A DNA stretch of 64,000 nucleotides from Bacteroidota bacterium (GTDB lineage Bacteria > Bacteroidota > Bacteroidia > Chitinophagales > LD1). Of the stretch, positions 34,655 through 42,460 are shown in pieces (the stretch's first letter is position 1; every line of letters begins with the position of its first letter). The notes under the pieces were generated by a model that worked only from the letters and a program-made list of their open reading frames with translations, had not been told where the DNA came from and searched no databases. The stretch spans positions 62,001 to 126,000 of the forward strand of contig CANJLD010000002.1 in assembly GCA_947475165.1 (NCBI GenBank), written 5' to 3'. Both the position numbers and the translations under genes were made by a program.

Positions 34655-34885
34655 CAGGTAACATAGTTTTGCTGACAGGTCAAATAGTTTTGCTGACAGG
34701 TCAGATAGTTTTACCGCGAGGTCAAATAGTTTTGCTGACAGGTCAGGTAGTTTTACCAAAAGGTTGCATTTTTCAACCATTAGGTTTAACTATTCTACCA
34801 AAAGATAATATAATGAAACATTAATATTCATTTAACCGACCAAAAGGTAAGCTTGTTTTACTTTTACGCCATATAGTTTTATCAA
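34655..34885 (+). repeat. Eleven in-phase 21-bp tandem units (left sub-array, HTH locus 2)
   Basis: Units start every 21 bp from 34655 to 34865. The first five are well conserved around AGGTCAAATAGTTTTGCTGA, with a variant ending TTTTACCAA. Later units drift but keep phase: the unit at 34844 has AAGGTAAGCTTGTTTTAC and the one at 34865 has CCATATAGTTTTATCAA. No intervening spacers. Confidence 0.88.
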
Positions 34886-35039
34886 AACAAGGTGTGGATG
34901 TAAAAATATAAGCAGTAGAAATAAAAAAATTGACAAGATGACTTTAAAAACAATGTTTAGCTGTCAATTAAACCGGTATACAATCGAAATGAAAAGTAAT
35001 TGAACCAGTGAATATCCTTCACCATGCAGAGGAAACCAG

Positions 35040-35102
35040 TTGTGGTATAGCAAAAATGAATCGCGGTATAACAAAATTCACCTGCGGCATTAAAAAAATA
35101 AC
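35040..35102 (-). repeat. Three 21-bp units in opposite orientation (right sub-array, HTH locus 2)
   Basis: Units at 35040, 35061 and 35082 share GGTATARCAAAA or its variant. The reverse complement of the middle unit (GTTATACCGCGA) aligns with AGTTTTACCGCGA of the left sub-array, so the orientation is inverted. The last unit ends 16 bp before ATG 35119. Confidence 0.75.
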
Positions 35103-35118
35103 CTAACCCTTTTATAAA

Positions 35119-35463
35119 ATGAAACTAAACGTAAAACAACTGCTCCGCGAACGACAAGTTTTAAAGCCGCATGGTTTTTTAGTTAAGAACGGTTTTAAAA
35201 AGCACGAAGCCGTAGCCCTGCTTAAAGACAAAGCCGACCGCATTCAGTTTAAGCACCTATCGCAACTGTGCCGCATTTTGTGGTGCACGCCCGACCAGCT
35301 TTTTGTATTAGATAAAGCCGAAGAAAAAGCACCCCTGCCGCCCAACCACCCTTTGCACAAACTGCAAGCCCGCACCGATGCGCCCGATATAATAAAGAAG
35401 CTGCGCCAACTGCCCCTCGAAAAGCTAGAGGAGTTGGGTAGGTTTTTGGAGGAGGGGAAGTAG
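35119..35463 (+). CDS. Small XRE/Cro-type helix-turn-helix protein
   Basis: 114 residues. Residues 1-65 are a Cro/C1 HTH: MKLNVKQLLRERQVLKPHGF, KNGFKKHEAVALLKDKADRI (recognition helix) and FKHLSQLCRILWCTPDQLF. The tail (PLEKLEELGRFLEEGK) is helical and may dimerise. It begins 16 bp after a 21-bp repeat array and is divergent from an unknown gene. Binding to its own repeats is inferred from position. It is followed by a strong terminator, so this is a one-gene unit. Confidence 0.85.
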   Translation: MKLNVKQLLRERQVLKPHGFLVKNGFKKHEAVALLKDKADRIQFKHLSQLCRILWCTPDQLFVLDKAEEKAPLPPNHPLHKLQARTDAPDIIKKLRQLPLEKLEELGRFLEEGK

Positions 35464-35469
35464 AAGTTC

Positions 35470-35505
35470 GCTTTTTGTACTGAACTTTTTTTCAGTACAA
35501 AAAGC
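35470..35505 (+). terminator. Strong hairpin terminator after HTH gene 2
   Basis: 15-bp perfect stem (arms 35470-35484 and 35491-35505, GCTTTTTGTACTGAA and complement) around CTTTTT. T and A runs lie inside the stem. Confidence 0.75.
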
Positions 35506-35572
35506 GCAATAGTTGGGGTGTGAGAATCAGGTATTTATGTTTAGACTTGCGTATATATCTAAGTTAGCGGCA

Positions 35573-35616
35573 ACCTTTGACGCAAATTTTTGACAAGGTT
35601 GTGTAGGGTAGTCGCT
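35573..35616 (+). other. GTTAGCGG core-like motif plus shared 17-mer
   Basis: GTTAGCGG (35573-35580) is followed 20 bp later by TGTGTAGGGTAGTCGCT (35600-35616). The same pair, in the same order, occurs at 41098-41105 and 41131-41147 next to the attC-like site. This may be a cassette boundary whose other half is lost. Confidence 0.5.
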
Positions 35617-35664
35617 TAAAGACAAAATACAAAAACAAGGGCAAAGCCCATCGGCTATGCTTCA

Positions 35665-35725
35665 GCAAAATAAAAGAGATGATGCTCGTCTATTTATTAA
35701 ACTTGAATCATCCCTTTTATTTTGC
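35665..35725. repeat. 19-bp inverted repeat (one mismatch) upstream of the small Cys-motif gene
   Basis: Arms GCAAAATAAAAGAGATGAT (35665-35683) and its near complement (35707-35725), 23-bp loop. It is in the gap 35506-35845, which otherwise holds no gene that I can support. Confidence 0.6.
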
Positions 35726-35845
35726 GCTGACGCGCAAACAGCCAAATACAAAACAGCCAACAGCCGAACCCTAATTAGTACATTTGGGTTAGCAACAAAA
35801 TCCTATTTGGTGCTTTCGCAACCGTGCATTAGTATTGCCACTGCT

Positions 35846-36217
35846 TTGAAAAAGATACTCGCTATATTTTTGTCTGTAATTATCCTCTCACATGTGTTTG
35901 TGAATGTAGGTCTTGGGATATATTATCACCTCAACAAAGCGTACATCATCCAAAAACTTTGCGAGAACCGGAGCAACCCGAAACTACATTGCAACGGACA
36001 TTGCTATTTAAGTAAGCAGTTAAAGAAAGCCGAAGAAGGGGAACAAAAACAATCAAAGAATATTTTGAAAGAGAAAGAGGAAACAATTTCGAATAAAACC
36101 GAAACGGTTTCTGCTGTTTACTTTCCAACTTTTTCACACACGGCATTTAAACCTTATCTATTCTCTTTTTTGGTTTCTTACTACAGAAACGATTTGGTAA
36201 AGCCCCCCACAGTTTAG
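35846..36217 (+). CDS. Small membrane-anchored protein with CENR...HCNGHCYL cysteine motif
   Basis: 123 residues from TTG 35846. One N-terminal hydrophobic segment (MKKILAIFLSVIILSHVFVN) is followed by CENRSNPKLHCNGHCYLSKQ, a Cys-His pattern, then a Lys/Glu-rich helix and a second hydrophobic stretch near the end. The frame is open from 35657, but that part covers an inverted repeat, so the later start is preferred. The cysteine cluster suggests metal or redox chemistry. I cannot name the family. Confidence 0.55.
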   Translation: MKKILAIFLSVIILSHVFVNVGLGIYYHLNKAYIIQKLCENRSNPKLHCNGHCYLSKQLKKAEEGEQKQSKNILKEKEETISNKTETVSAVYFPTFSHTAFKPYLFSFLVSYYRNDLVKPPTV

Positions 36218-36245
36218 AACCCCATTTTTCTTTTTTTGCTACATC

Positions 36246-36283
36246 CTGTTTCGGCATAATGCTGAAACAGTGAGTTTATTTTT
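36246..36283 (+). terminator. Probable terminator hairpin before the 800-residue gene
   Basis: CTGTTTCGGCAT (36246-36257) pairs with ATGCTGAAACAG (36259-36270) with one wobble, and TTTATTTTTC follows. Confidence 0.55.
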
Positions 36284-36307
36284 CTAAACTTTTAAATCAA
36301 TAAAAAC

Positions 36308-38710
36308 ATGAAATCTGTTTTCTCATTACGTATACTTCTTTCAATTCTTTCTCTTTCTCTTTTTACCTACTCATCATTTGCCCACTACAGCCCTCGTGGC
36401 TTAACCGGTGGCTCTGTTCATGTAGCTATTCAGTATAATGGCATAGTTTATTTAGGCACACAAGATGCCGGTGTGTTCGAAAGCACCAACAACCAGTTGG
36501 TGGCATGGAGACAGCGCGCGGTAGGTCTTAAAAGTGGAAACATAACTGCATTGGCACACAGCGGCAGACAACTGTATGCCGCCACTGCCGACAGCGGTAT
36601 CTTTATTTTCAACGGAGCGCAAGGCAGCGATTTATACTGGAATAAAATCAATAACGGCTTAACTAACCTTAGTATTCTTTCTTTAGCAACAGTTGATACT
36701 AACACCATTTTAGCAGGCAGCAACGGTGGCGGTTTATTTAAAACTTTCGACAAAGGACAGAACTGGACAGCCATCAATAGCAATCTTCTTAACGGAAAAG
36801 AAATTACTGCCCTCACCAAAGGAGGCACTCGTTTCTTTGCACTTGTAGCTGATGGCGGTGTGTTTGCTTCTGATGACAGCGGTGCAACCTGGGTTGACCT
36901 GAATGATGTAAATACTTTGAACATTATTGAAACCGAACACTTCACTTACAATACTGTTACTGATGAACTGTTAGTTTCAAATGAGAATGGCTTGTTTGTT
37001 CTGGCTTCAGCAAGTACTACTAATACGCCTGCATATACTGCCGCACAAACCGGATTGCCAACCGGTATTCATATTCACGGCTTAGACAACAACGGAACTA
37101 ACTGGTTTCTTGCCTCGCATGATGGTGTGTTTAGTGCTGTTACCGGCACTATAAGTTGGTCGGATGCTAATGCAGGTTTGCCAAGCACAGATGTTGGCAC
37201 TATAGTAGCCATAGGCGATACAATTATAGCCGGCATGCACAAACTCGGTGCTTTTAAATCGAATGCAGCTATTATCAACTGGTCGGCTAACAACGCAAGT
37301 TTGGCTAACATCAATGTAAATTCTGTTGCCGGTCTTGGCGACTCACTTGTAATTACAGCTACTGAATATGGAGTAACATTTAGTAAGACTATTGGCTTAA
37401 ATCCGGTTATCCGCAATAACGGACTTACCGATAGCTTAAACGTAAACGATGTAACTATTGCAGCCGGAAATATTTTCTATGCAGTTACCACTAATGCCGG
37501 TGTTTTTGTAAGTGTAGATTCAGGTTTGAACTGGACAACACAAAACAACGGGTTAACTTTGCTGAACATCAAACACATTATTACTGCCAACGGCAGAAAA
37601 TATATAATTGATGCGGCAGGAAAAGTTTATCAGGCAGATTTAGCTGCAACTACATGGGTAGGTATTAATACCGGACTACCGGTTAATGCAGTTGCCACTT
37701 CGCTCGGGTTCTATGCCAACCAGTTAATTTTAGGAACTTACGGTGATGGTGTGTTTGTAAAACACCGCGATTCAACTTCATGGGCTGCATTCAACACCGG
37801 GTTAACCGATTTAAACGTTACCGGTGTTACTTCTTCTGCCGGAAAAATATTTGCGGGAACCGATGGCTCGGGCGTATTTGTAACCAATGCAGGCACAGCT
37901 GCGTGGGCAGCAACCGCACCTATATCCATTCCACATTTAACTGCCGTTCCATTAGACCCAACGCACATTCAATACGTAACCGCAGTTAAAGATTGGGTAG
38001 TGGTAACTTACCGTGGTGGAATTGTAGGAACATTTGATGGCGGTGCTACCTGGGAACCGGCAGGAAATCAGAACAACATACCAAGTTATGCTGATATCAA
38101 TAAGGTAAGTTTTGTAAGCAGCCGAGTATTCCTTACAACGCCAACAAACAACACGCACAGCGGTGGCATCAGTGAATTGGAACTTGTTGATACGTTATTA
38201 GTAATAAACGAACAAACCGTTAATGCGCCAATAGCAGGCATTACCAGTTTCCATGATATTACAAGCAACATCAAATGGCAAATTAGCGCGGCTGATTCAT
38301 GGGTTACTTTAAGTGTTGATTCCGGCAACTGGAGCAAAACAATTACCATACAGGTAGCGGCTAATACAGGCGCACCTCGCACATCTACAGTTACCTTAAC
38401 CGATGGCGGTTCGCGTATTCGCACCGTTACTGTCAATCAGGATGGAGCTTCTGGTGTTTCAAATGTTGCAGAAACACACACACAAGTATTTCCAAATCCG
38501 TTCAGCAATCAGTTAACCGTAAAAGCTTCAGTTACTGAAAATACTTTTGCGGTATTGCAGGATATAACCGGTAAAACTATCAGCACCACAAGAATGAATG
38601 CCGAAGTAACCAATATCAGCACTTCGTCATTAGCTAAAGGTGTTTACCTGTTGAACATAGTAAGCAACGGTAAAATAACCAGCACACAAAATGTAGTTAA
38701 AGCCGAATAA
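36308..38710 (+). CDS. Secreted beta-propeller (BNR/Ycf48-like) protein with BACON and T9SS domains
   Basis: 800 residues, signal peptide ending SSFAH. Residues ~30-630 hold propeller blades with motifs such as GLFKTFDKGQNWTAI, GVFASDDSGATWVDL, VSVDSGLNWTTQNNGL and GTFDGGATWEPAG (Asp-box type). Residues ~640-710 (ITSNIKWQISAADSWVTLSV to TVTVNQDG) are a BACON carbohydrate- or mucin-binding-like domain. The end (QVFPNPFSNQLTVKAS to TSTQNVVKAE) is a T9SS type A signal. Surface binding is inferred; no enzyme residues seen. Confidence 0.87.
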   Translation: MKSVFSLRILLSILSLSLFTYSSFAHYSPRGLTGGSVHVAIQYNGIVYLGTQDAGVFESTNNQLVAWRQRAVGLKSGNITALAHSGRQLYAATADSGIFIFNGAQGSDLYWNKINNGLTNLSILSLATVDTNTILAGSNGGGLFKTFDKGQNWTAINSNLLNGKEITALTKGGTRFFALVADGGVFASDDSGATWVDLNDVNTLNIIETEHFTYNTVTDELLVSNENGLFVLASASTTNTPAYTAAQTGLPTGIHIHGLDNNGTNWFLASHDGVFSAVTGTISWSDANAGLPSTDVGTIVAIGDTIIAGMHKLGAFKSNAAIINWSANNASLANINVNSVAGLGDSLVITATEYGVTFSKTIGLNPVIRNNGLTDSLNVNDVTIAAGNIFYAVTTNAGVFVSVDSGLNWTTQNNGLTLLNIKHIITANGRKYIIDAAGKVYQADLAATTWVGINTGLPVNAVATSLGFYANQLILGTYGDGVFVKHRDSTSWAAFNTGLTDLNVTGVTSSAGKIFAGTDGSGVFVTNAGTAAWAATAPISIPHLTAVPLDPTHIQYVTAVKDWVVVTYRGGIVGTFDGGATWEPAGNQNNIPSYADINKVSFVSSRVFLTTPTNNTHSGGISELELVDTLLVINEQTVNAPIAGITSFHDITSNIKWQISAADSWVTLSVDSGNWSKTITIQVAANTGAPRTSTVTLTDGGSRIRTVTVNQDGASGVSNVAETHTQVFPNPFSNQLTVKASVTENTFAVLQDITGKTISTTRMNAEVTNISTSSLAKGVYLLNIVSNGKITSTQNVVKAE

Positions 38711-38719
38711 CAAGTTACT

Positions 38720-38755
38720 AAAGAAGGGAGAGCAATCTCCCTTCTTTATTTTTTA
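38720..38755 (+). terminator. Rho-independent terminator after the propeller gene
   Basis: 12-bp stem AAAGAAGGGAGA / TCTCCCTTCTTT (38720-38731, 38736-38747), GCAA loop, then TATTTTTT. Confidence 0.9.
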
Positions 38756-38774
38756 TCCTTACTAAATTGCGGAT

Positions 38775-39635
38775 ATGAAAAACAGAATTTTGTTACTGTT
38801 CATGCTTGTTTCTGTTGTTGCAATGTTAACCTCAGGCGTGAGAGATATTACTTCCAATGCCGCACCGCTTGGCAGCACCGGTGCACCTGGTGAAAACACA
38901 TGTGCTAAAAGTACATGCCATACAGGTAGCAGCATCAATTCAGGAAAAGCGTTGCTTGATATTAGTTTCAACAACACAACTTATCAGCCAAACGAAACTT
39001 ACAACATCACCGTTTCACTTCAGCAAACAGACATTCAACGTTTCGGGTTTCAGTTGTTAGCACTCAATAGCGATAACGAAAACACCGGAATTTTTATCAT
39101 AACCGACAGCACCCGCACACAAACACAAGAAGGAATTGGTGTTTACGAAGGAAGAAACTACATCACTTACAAATACGCAGGAACGGAACCCTATTTCTCA
39201 GGGCTTGGGCGGTGGACTTTTCAATGGAAAGCTCCGGCAACCTATCAGGGCGATGTAACTTTTTATGCCGCTGCAGTTGCAGCGAATAACGATGCAACAG
39301 ATTTCGGGGATACGGTTTATACCAAACAAGTTTCAATACAAGCTGCTGTTACCTGGGTTAAAAAAGTTACGTCAAATCAACTTGGTATCAATGTCTTTCC
39401 CAATCCAACTGCTTCGATACTGCATATTCGTTATGTAGTTTCAAAACAATCAGATACGCAGATTACACTAACCAATTTGCTTACACAGAAAATTTCAGCT
39501 TCTGTTTTTCGTGCAGATAATGCAGGAGAGCAAAACGCAACGATAGATGTTTCGCAAATGTCCGGTGGCATTTATCTTCTTACAGTTGTTTCAGGCGATA
39601 AAATGGAAACGCAAAAAGTAATGATAGCAAAATGA
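38775..39635 (+). CDS. Choice-of-anchor V-type secreted protein with T9SS domain (first of pair)
   Basis: 286 residues, signal peptide, then STGAPGENTCAKSTCHTGSS, which looks like a modified CxxCH with wider Cys spacing. A beta-sandwich (YQPNETYNITVSLQQTDIQR to GDVTFYAAAVAANND) like the reelin/choice-of-anchor V domain follows, then a T9SS type A domain (INVFPNPTASILHIRY to TQKVMIAK). Function unknown; possibly a secreted haem- or surface-binding protein. The stop overlaps the next gene's ATG, and that gene encodes a paralogue. Confidence 0.82.
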   Translation: MKNRILLLFMLVSVVAMLTSGVRDITSNAAPLGSTGAPGENTCAKSTCHTGSSINSGKALLDISFNNTTYQPNETYNITVSLQQTDIQRFGFQLLALNSDNENTGIFIITDSTRTQTQEGIGVYEGRNYITYKYAGTEPYFSGLGRWTFQWKAPATYQGDVTFYAAAVAANNDATDFGDTVYTKQVSIQAAVTWVKKVTSNQLGINVFPNPTASILHIRYVVSKQSDTQITLTNLLTQKISASVFRADNAGEQNATIDVSQMSGGIYLLTVVSGDKMETQKVMIAK

Positions 39636-40510
39636 GAAAACTATACATCGCATTTACACTGCTTGCTGCTGCGCTACTTTTTTCATCGGCTCGTACCGGT
39701 GAGCCGCAAGGTCACAGTACGGATGGTTCGCGCAAAAGTGCCGGACCACCCAGTTGCTATGCCGGTGAGTTACCGCTGCTTGCCACCTGTGGTTCTGCGG
39801 GCTGCCATGACGACTCACCTTTGAATACAGGCACAGCAAAACTGAATCTTGATTTGGGCGGTGCCAATGTAACCTATACTCCCAACCAGCAATACACCAT
39901 AACCATATCCCTTTCGCGCAGTGGTTTAGTGCGCGGAGGTTTTCAGATAGTGGCGTTACAGGATAATGACATCACCAAATCACCCGGAATAATTACTCTG
40001 TCGGAACCCAACCGTACTCAACGAATTGATGCGGCTCACCCTCATGTGGGACCATGCTCAACACAAAATAAAGTATGGATTGAACATACCGATGACGGAA
40101 TTGATGATGTAGTAAATGATACTATACAGTGGCAGTATAACTGGTTGACACCTGCTACCGATGTCGGCAACATCACTTTTTATTTAGCCGCCATTGATGC
40201 CAACAACGACCTGGATAATACCGGTGATTTTGTATTTAAACTTTCCAAAACCATTTCTGCAAATGCTTTAAGCATTCAAAGTATTTCTAAACCTCGCATA
40301 ACTATTTTCCCGAATCCTGCTGACAAATTCATTCAGGTGGAAACAGAACAGCCGGTTACTATCTGTATCACTAATTCACTTGGTCAGGTAATACACAAAG
40401 AACATCTTCAATCTTCTTCATCAATTGATATTTCTGATTTAGAAACTGGTATCTATTTTCTTCTTGACGAAAACAATGCGCTGCTTACGCGGTTCGTAAA
40501 AATCAACTAA
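39632..40510 (+). CDS. Choice-of-anchor V-type secreted protein with T9SS domain (second of pair)
   Basis: 292 residues. Same plan as its upstream neighbour: signal peptide, LLATCGSAGCHDDSPLNTGT (C-x4-CH pattern), a beta domain (YTPNQQYTITISLSRSGLVR to GNITFYLAAIDANNDLDNTG) and T9SS type A (ITIFPNPADKFIQVE to LLTRFVKIN). 4-bp overlap shows co-translation of a tandem duplicate. Divergence is high, so the duplication is old. Confidence 0.82.
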   Translation: MRKLYIAFTLLAAALLFSSARTGEPQGHSTDGSRKSAGPPSCYAGELPLLATCGSAGCHDDSPLNTGTAKLNLDLGGANVTYTPNQQYTITISLSRSGLVRGGFQIVALQDNDITKSPGIITLSEPNRTQRIDAAHPHVGPCSTQNKVWIEHTDDGIDDVVNDTIQWQYNWLTPATDVGNITFYLAAIDANNDLDNTGDFVFKLSKTISANALSIQSISKPRITIFPNPADKFIQVETEQPVTICITNSLGQVIHKEHLQSSSSIDISDLETGIYFLLDENNALLTRFVKIN

Positions 40511-40525
40511 AGGAAACAAATACTT

Positions 40526-40618
40526 ATGCTTCACTGGATAAAAGAGAATATAGAAAAAATCATAATAGGGGTAACACTTTTACTTATGTTTCTGGCAATG
40601 GTTTTTCTTTCGAAATAG
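40526..40618 (+). CDS. Possible 30-residue single-pass membrane peptide
   Basis: ATG 40526 to TAG 40618 encodes MLHWIKENIEKIIIGVTLLL and then MFLAMVFLSK: a short amphipathic N-terminus and one membrane helix. It is 15 bp after the previous stop, preceded by AAAGGAAACAAA. Small size makes it uncertain. Confidence 0.35.
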   Translation: MLHWIKENIEKIIIGVTLLLMFLAMVFLSK

Positions 40619-40935
40619 GATTGATAAAAGTTAGGTTCATACGACACAGACGGAAACGCAATTCATTCGTCCACCTTCGCAAACAAGTTGGTCGCTAACG
40701 CAATTTTCTCGACTTGGAAAACAGTTTAGTGTGCTTGGACAACAACTCCTATCACTGGACAGACAAACAGCCCGACAAATACATCCACCCAAATGCACTC
40801 CCATTTTGTTTTCTCTATTTGTTAGATAAAGGATTTAAAACAAAAAGAGAGCGCATTGCCGCGCAGGGGTTTCGCCTTTCATTTGACAGTGACGCGCTTC
40901 GTTGACAGGCAAAGAAAATGTCCGCTTTGATTTTT

Positions 40936-40963
40936 ACGTGATGTCCACCGGTGGACATCACGT
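40936..40963. repeat. 28-bp perfect palindrome without spacer
   Basis: ACGTGATGTCCACC joined directly to its reverse complement GGTGGACATCACGT. Not followed by T on either strand, so not a terminator. It lies 8 bp before the attC-like site. Confidence 0.85.
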
Positions 40964-40970
40964 AAGGCAG

Positions 40971-41105
40971 CCGCTAACATCGGGTTAAATGAAATGGCGC
41001 GGGAAGTCATAAGGGTTAAGTTTCACTTTCTTATTTTAGTTTAGTGTTTGCGGACAGGAAGCGCGTTTTAATGCGCCACTTCATTAACCCGTCAAACGTT
41101 AGCGG
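40971..41105. other. attC-like integron recombination site (no integrase in window)
   Basis: Outer ends CCGCTAAC (40971-40978) and GTTAGCGG (41098-41105) are complementary. Inside, CGGGTTAAATGAAATGGCGC pairs with GCGCCACTTCATTAACCCG, leaving an unpaired spacer on one side (TCAAAC) and an extra unpaired base in the other arm. The centre is a variable loop. This asymmetric stem with bulged bases and 135 bp length is what attC sites look like, though the core differs from the strict RYYYAAC/GTTRRRY consensus at two positions. Confidence 0.5.
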
Positions 41106-41181
41106 TCAATAAAAATCCTCAATACAGGTTTGTGTAGGGTAGTCGCTAATACAAAATACAGGTTCGTCTTTATTTTTAGCC

Positions 41182-41205
41182 CTTGTTGGTGTTATCACCA
41201 ACAAG
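41182..41205. repeat. 10-bp perfect hairpin
   Basis: CTTGTTGGTG, loop TTAT, CACCAACAAG. No T run follows. Probably a dispersed hairpin element. Confidence 0.6.
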
Positions 41206-41225
41206 CAGGCGGCACTCAACGAAAG

Positions 41226-41255
41226 GAGATTGCTTCGCAGCGTCTCGCAATTACG
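41226..41255 (-). repeat. Partial inverted copy of the CATTGCGAGG-type repeat
   Basis: GAGATTGCTTCGCAGCGTCT and onward matches the reverse complement of 26300-26329 at about 26 of 30 positions. Confidence 0.65.
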
Positions 41256-41347
41256 TGTTTCAGTTTTCACTTCTTACCCTCCGCAAAGTTTTATTATCCG
41301 GTTAAACTTTTCCCGTTTATTTTCATCTAATAATAAACGCCCCCCTT

Positions 41348-42460
41348 TTGCGCATAGCCCTTCCTGCCATTTTTCTGCTATTGCTTTTTACCGGTGCGGC
41401 AAGTGCACAGGTGCCTGATAGCACCCAATACAAATTCATTTCGCTCGATAGTTTAAGCGATGAAGATTTGGCTTTGCTGGAAGAGTATAAAGATTCGTTT
41501 ATGCTGGAGGTGAAAGAAATTAAATCGGCAATGCTTTTCAGGAAACGCAAACCTATTGACACTACTGTGGCATTAATGAACCGGAGCAGCCATTTTGAAA
41601 TTGGTTTGAATGTAACCGGTCCCGTTTTATCTAACGGCAGAAACTCGGGGCTGACCGGTGTCCTATTTACACCCACCGTAATGTATTACCACAAGTGGGG
41701 TTTGTATGCGGTAATGGGTATGAGCTTTTTTACCGATACCACTATTACCCATTCTGCAAAAGTTCCTTCGCTGTTTATTTCACCGGGTTTCAGCCGTGTG
41801 TTTTTTAAGCGGTGGACTTTCAATATTGCCTACGCCCGCAATTTTATTTTCTATGGTTACGATATACAGAAAGGGCTGCTCAATAATTCGTTTACGCTCT
41901 ACAACAGTTTCGATTTTTGGCGGTATATCACCGTATCGGTAAATGCGGGAATTAGTTGGAGCAGCAACCTGAACAGCAAAAAATATTTGTTGATAGACCG
42001 CCCCACACCGCTACCGGATAAGAAAATTTATTACCGCACTATAACTACCGAAGCCGGACAGAGTTATGCGGCTACCATCGGCATTTCGTTGCGCAAAGAT
42101 TTTTGTTTTTACAACGTAATGGGCGCAAAGATGTTTACGCTTACACCGGACGTGTATTTTCTGTTCGGGCACGATAACACCACACTCCTGACCCGTGCAG
42201 TGCGGTTAAAAGATATTTTAACCTACGATAAATTTTTTGGCTTCTTAAATGTAGAACCGGGCTTTACCGTTGACTGGCGAATACGAAATCTTGAACTGTT
42301 TGCATCGTTCCACTGTGCCATTCCTTTTAATGAATACGACAGCGGTTTAAAAACACGTATTGCAAATCCGAAGAAGTATTATCCGTATGGTGAGGGAGGG
42401 ATAAAGTATCTCTTCACCCCTAAATCCCCTAAAGGGGACTTGAAAGGCAAAAACCTATGA
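41348..42460 (+). CDS. Outer-membrane beta-barrel protein with repeat-derived C-terminus
   Basis: 370 residues from TTG 41348. Signal peptide MRIALPAIFLLLLFTGAASA, an acidic region (SLDSLSDEDLALLEEYKDSF), then a barrel with alternating aromatic strands (GRNSGLTGVLFTPTVMYYHK; YITVSVNAGISWSSNL). No named family. The last residues (FTPKSPKGDLKGKNL) are translated from the left copy of the palindromic repeat, so the original C-terminal strand or tail has been replaced. Its stop overlaps the DUF559 start (ATGA). Confidence 0.7.
   Translation: MRIALPAIFLLLLFTGAASAQVPDSTQYKFISLDSLSDEDLALLEEYKDSFMLEVKEIKSAMLFRKRKPIDTTVALMNRSSHFEIGLNVTGPVLSNGRNSGLTGVLFTPTVMYYHKWGLYAVMGMSFFTDTTITHSAKVPSLFISPGFSRVFFKRWTFNIAYARNFIFYGYDIQKGLLNNSFTLYNSFDFWRYITVSVNAGISWSSNLNSKKYLLIDRPTPLPDKKIYYRTITTEAGQSYAATIGISLRKDFCFYNVMGAKMFTLTPDVYFLFGHDNTTLLTRAVRLKDILTYDKFFGFLNVEPGFTVDWRIRNLELFASFHCAIPFNEYDSGLKTRIANPKKYYPYGEGGIKYLFTPKSPKGDLKGKNL
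42415..42442 (+). repeat. Left palindromic repeat copy
   Basis: CACCCCTAAATCCCCTAAAG followed by GGGACTTG. It is within the OMP coding sequence. Confidence 0.92.

Larger units (their letters stand above)
40619..41347. other. Gene-poor 730-bp region with palindrome, attC-like site and repeats
   Basis: No convincing gene. A 63-codon open frame at 40714-40905 (TTG start) has no recognised homology and may be a remnant. CGCTAAC at 40688-40694 is another core-like half. The region holds the 28-bp palindrome, the attC-like site, a hairpin at 41182 and a CATTGCGAGG-type repeat fragment, listed separately. Confidence 0.6.

Noticed and set aside
40714-40905. 63-codon frame with TTG start
   Set aside because: No recognisable motif, located among repeats and recombination-like sites; kept only as a possible remnant.
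40936-40963. Terminator reading of the 28-bp palindrome
   Set aside because: No T run follows on either strand and no loop is present.
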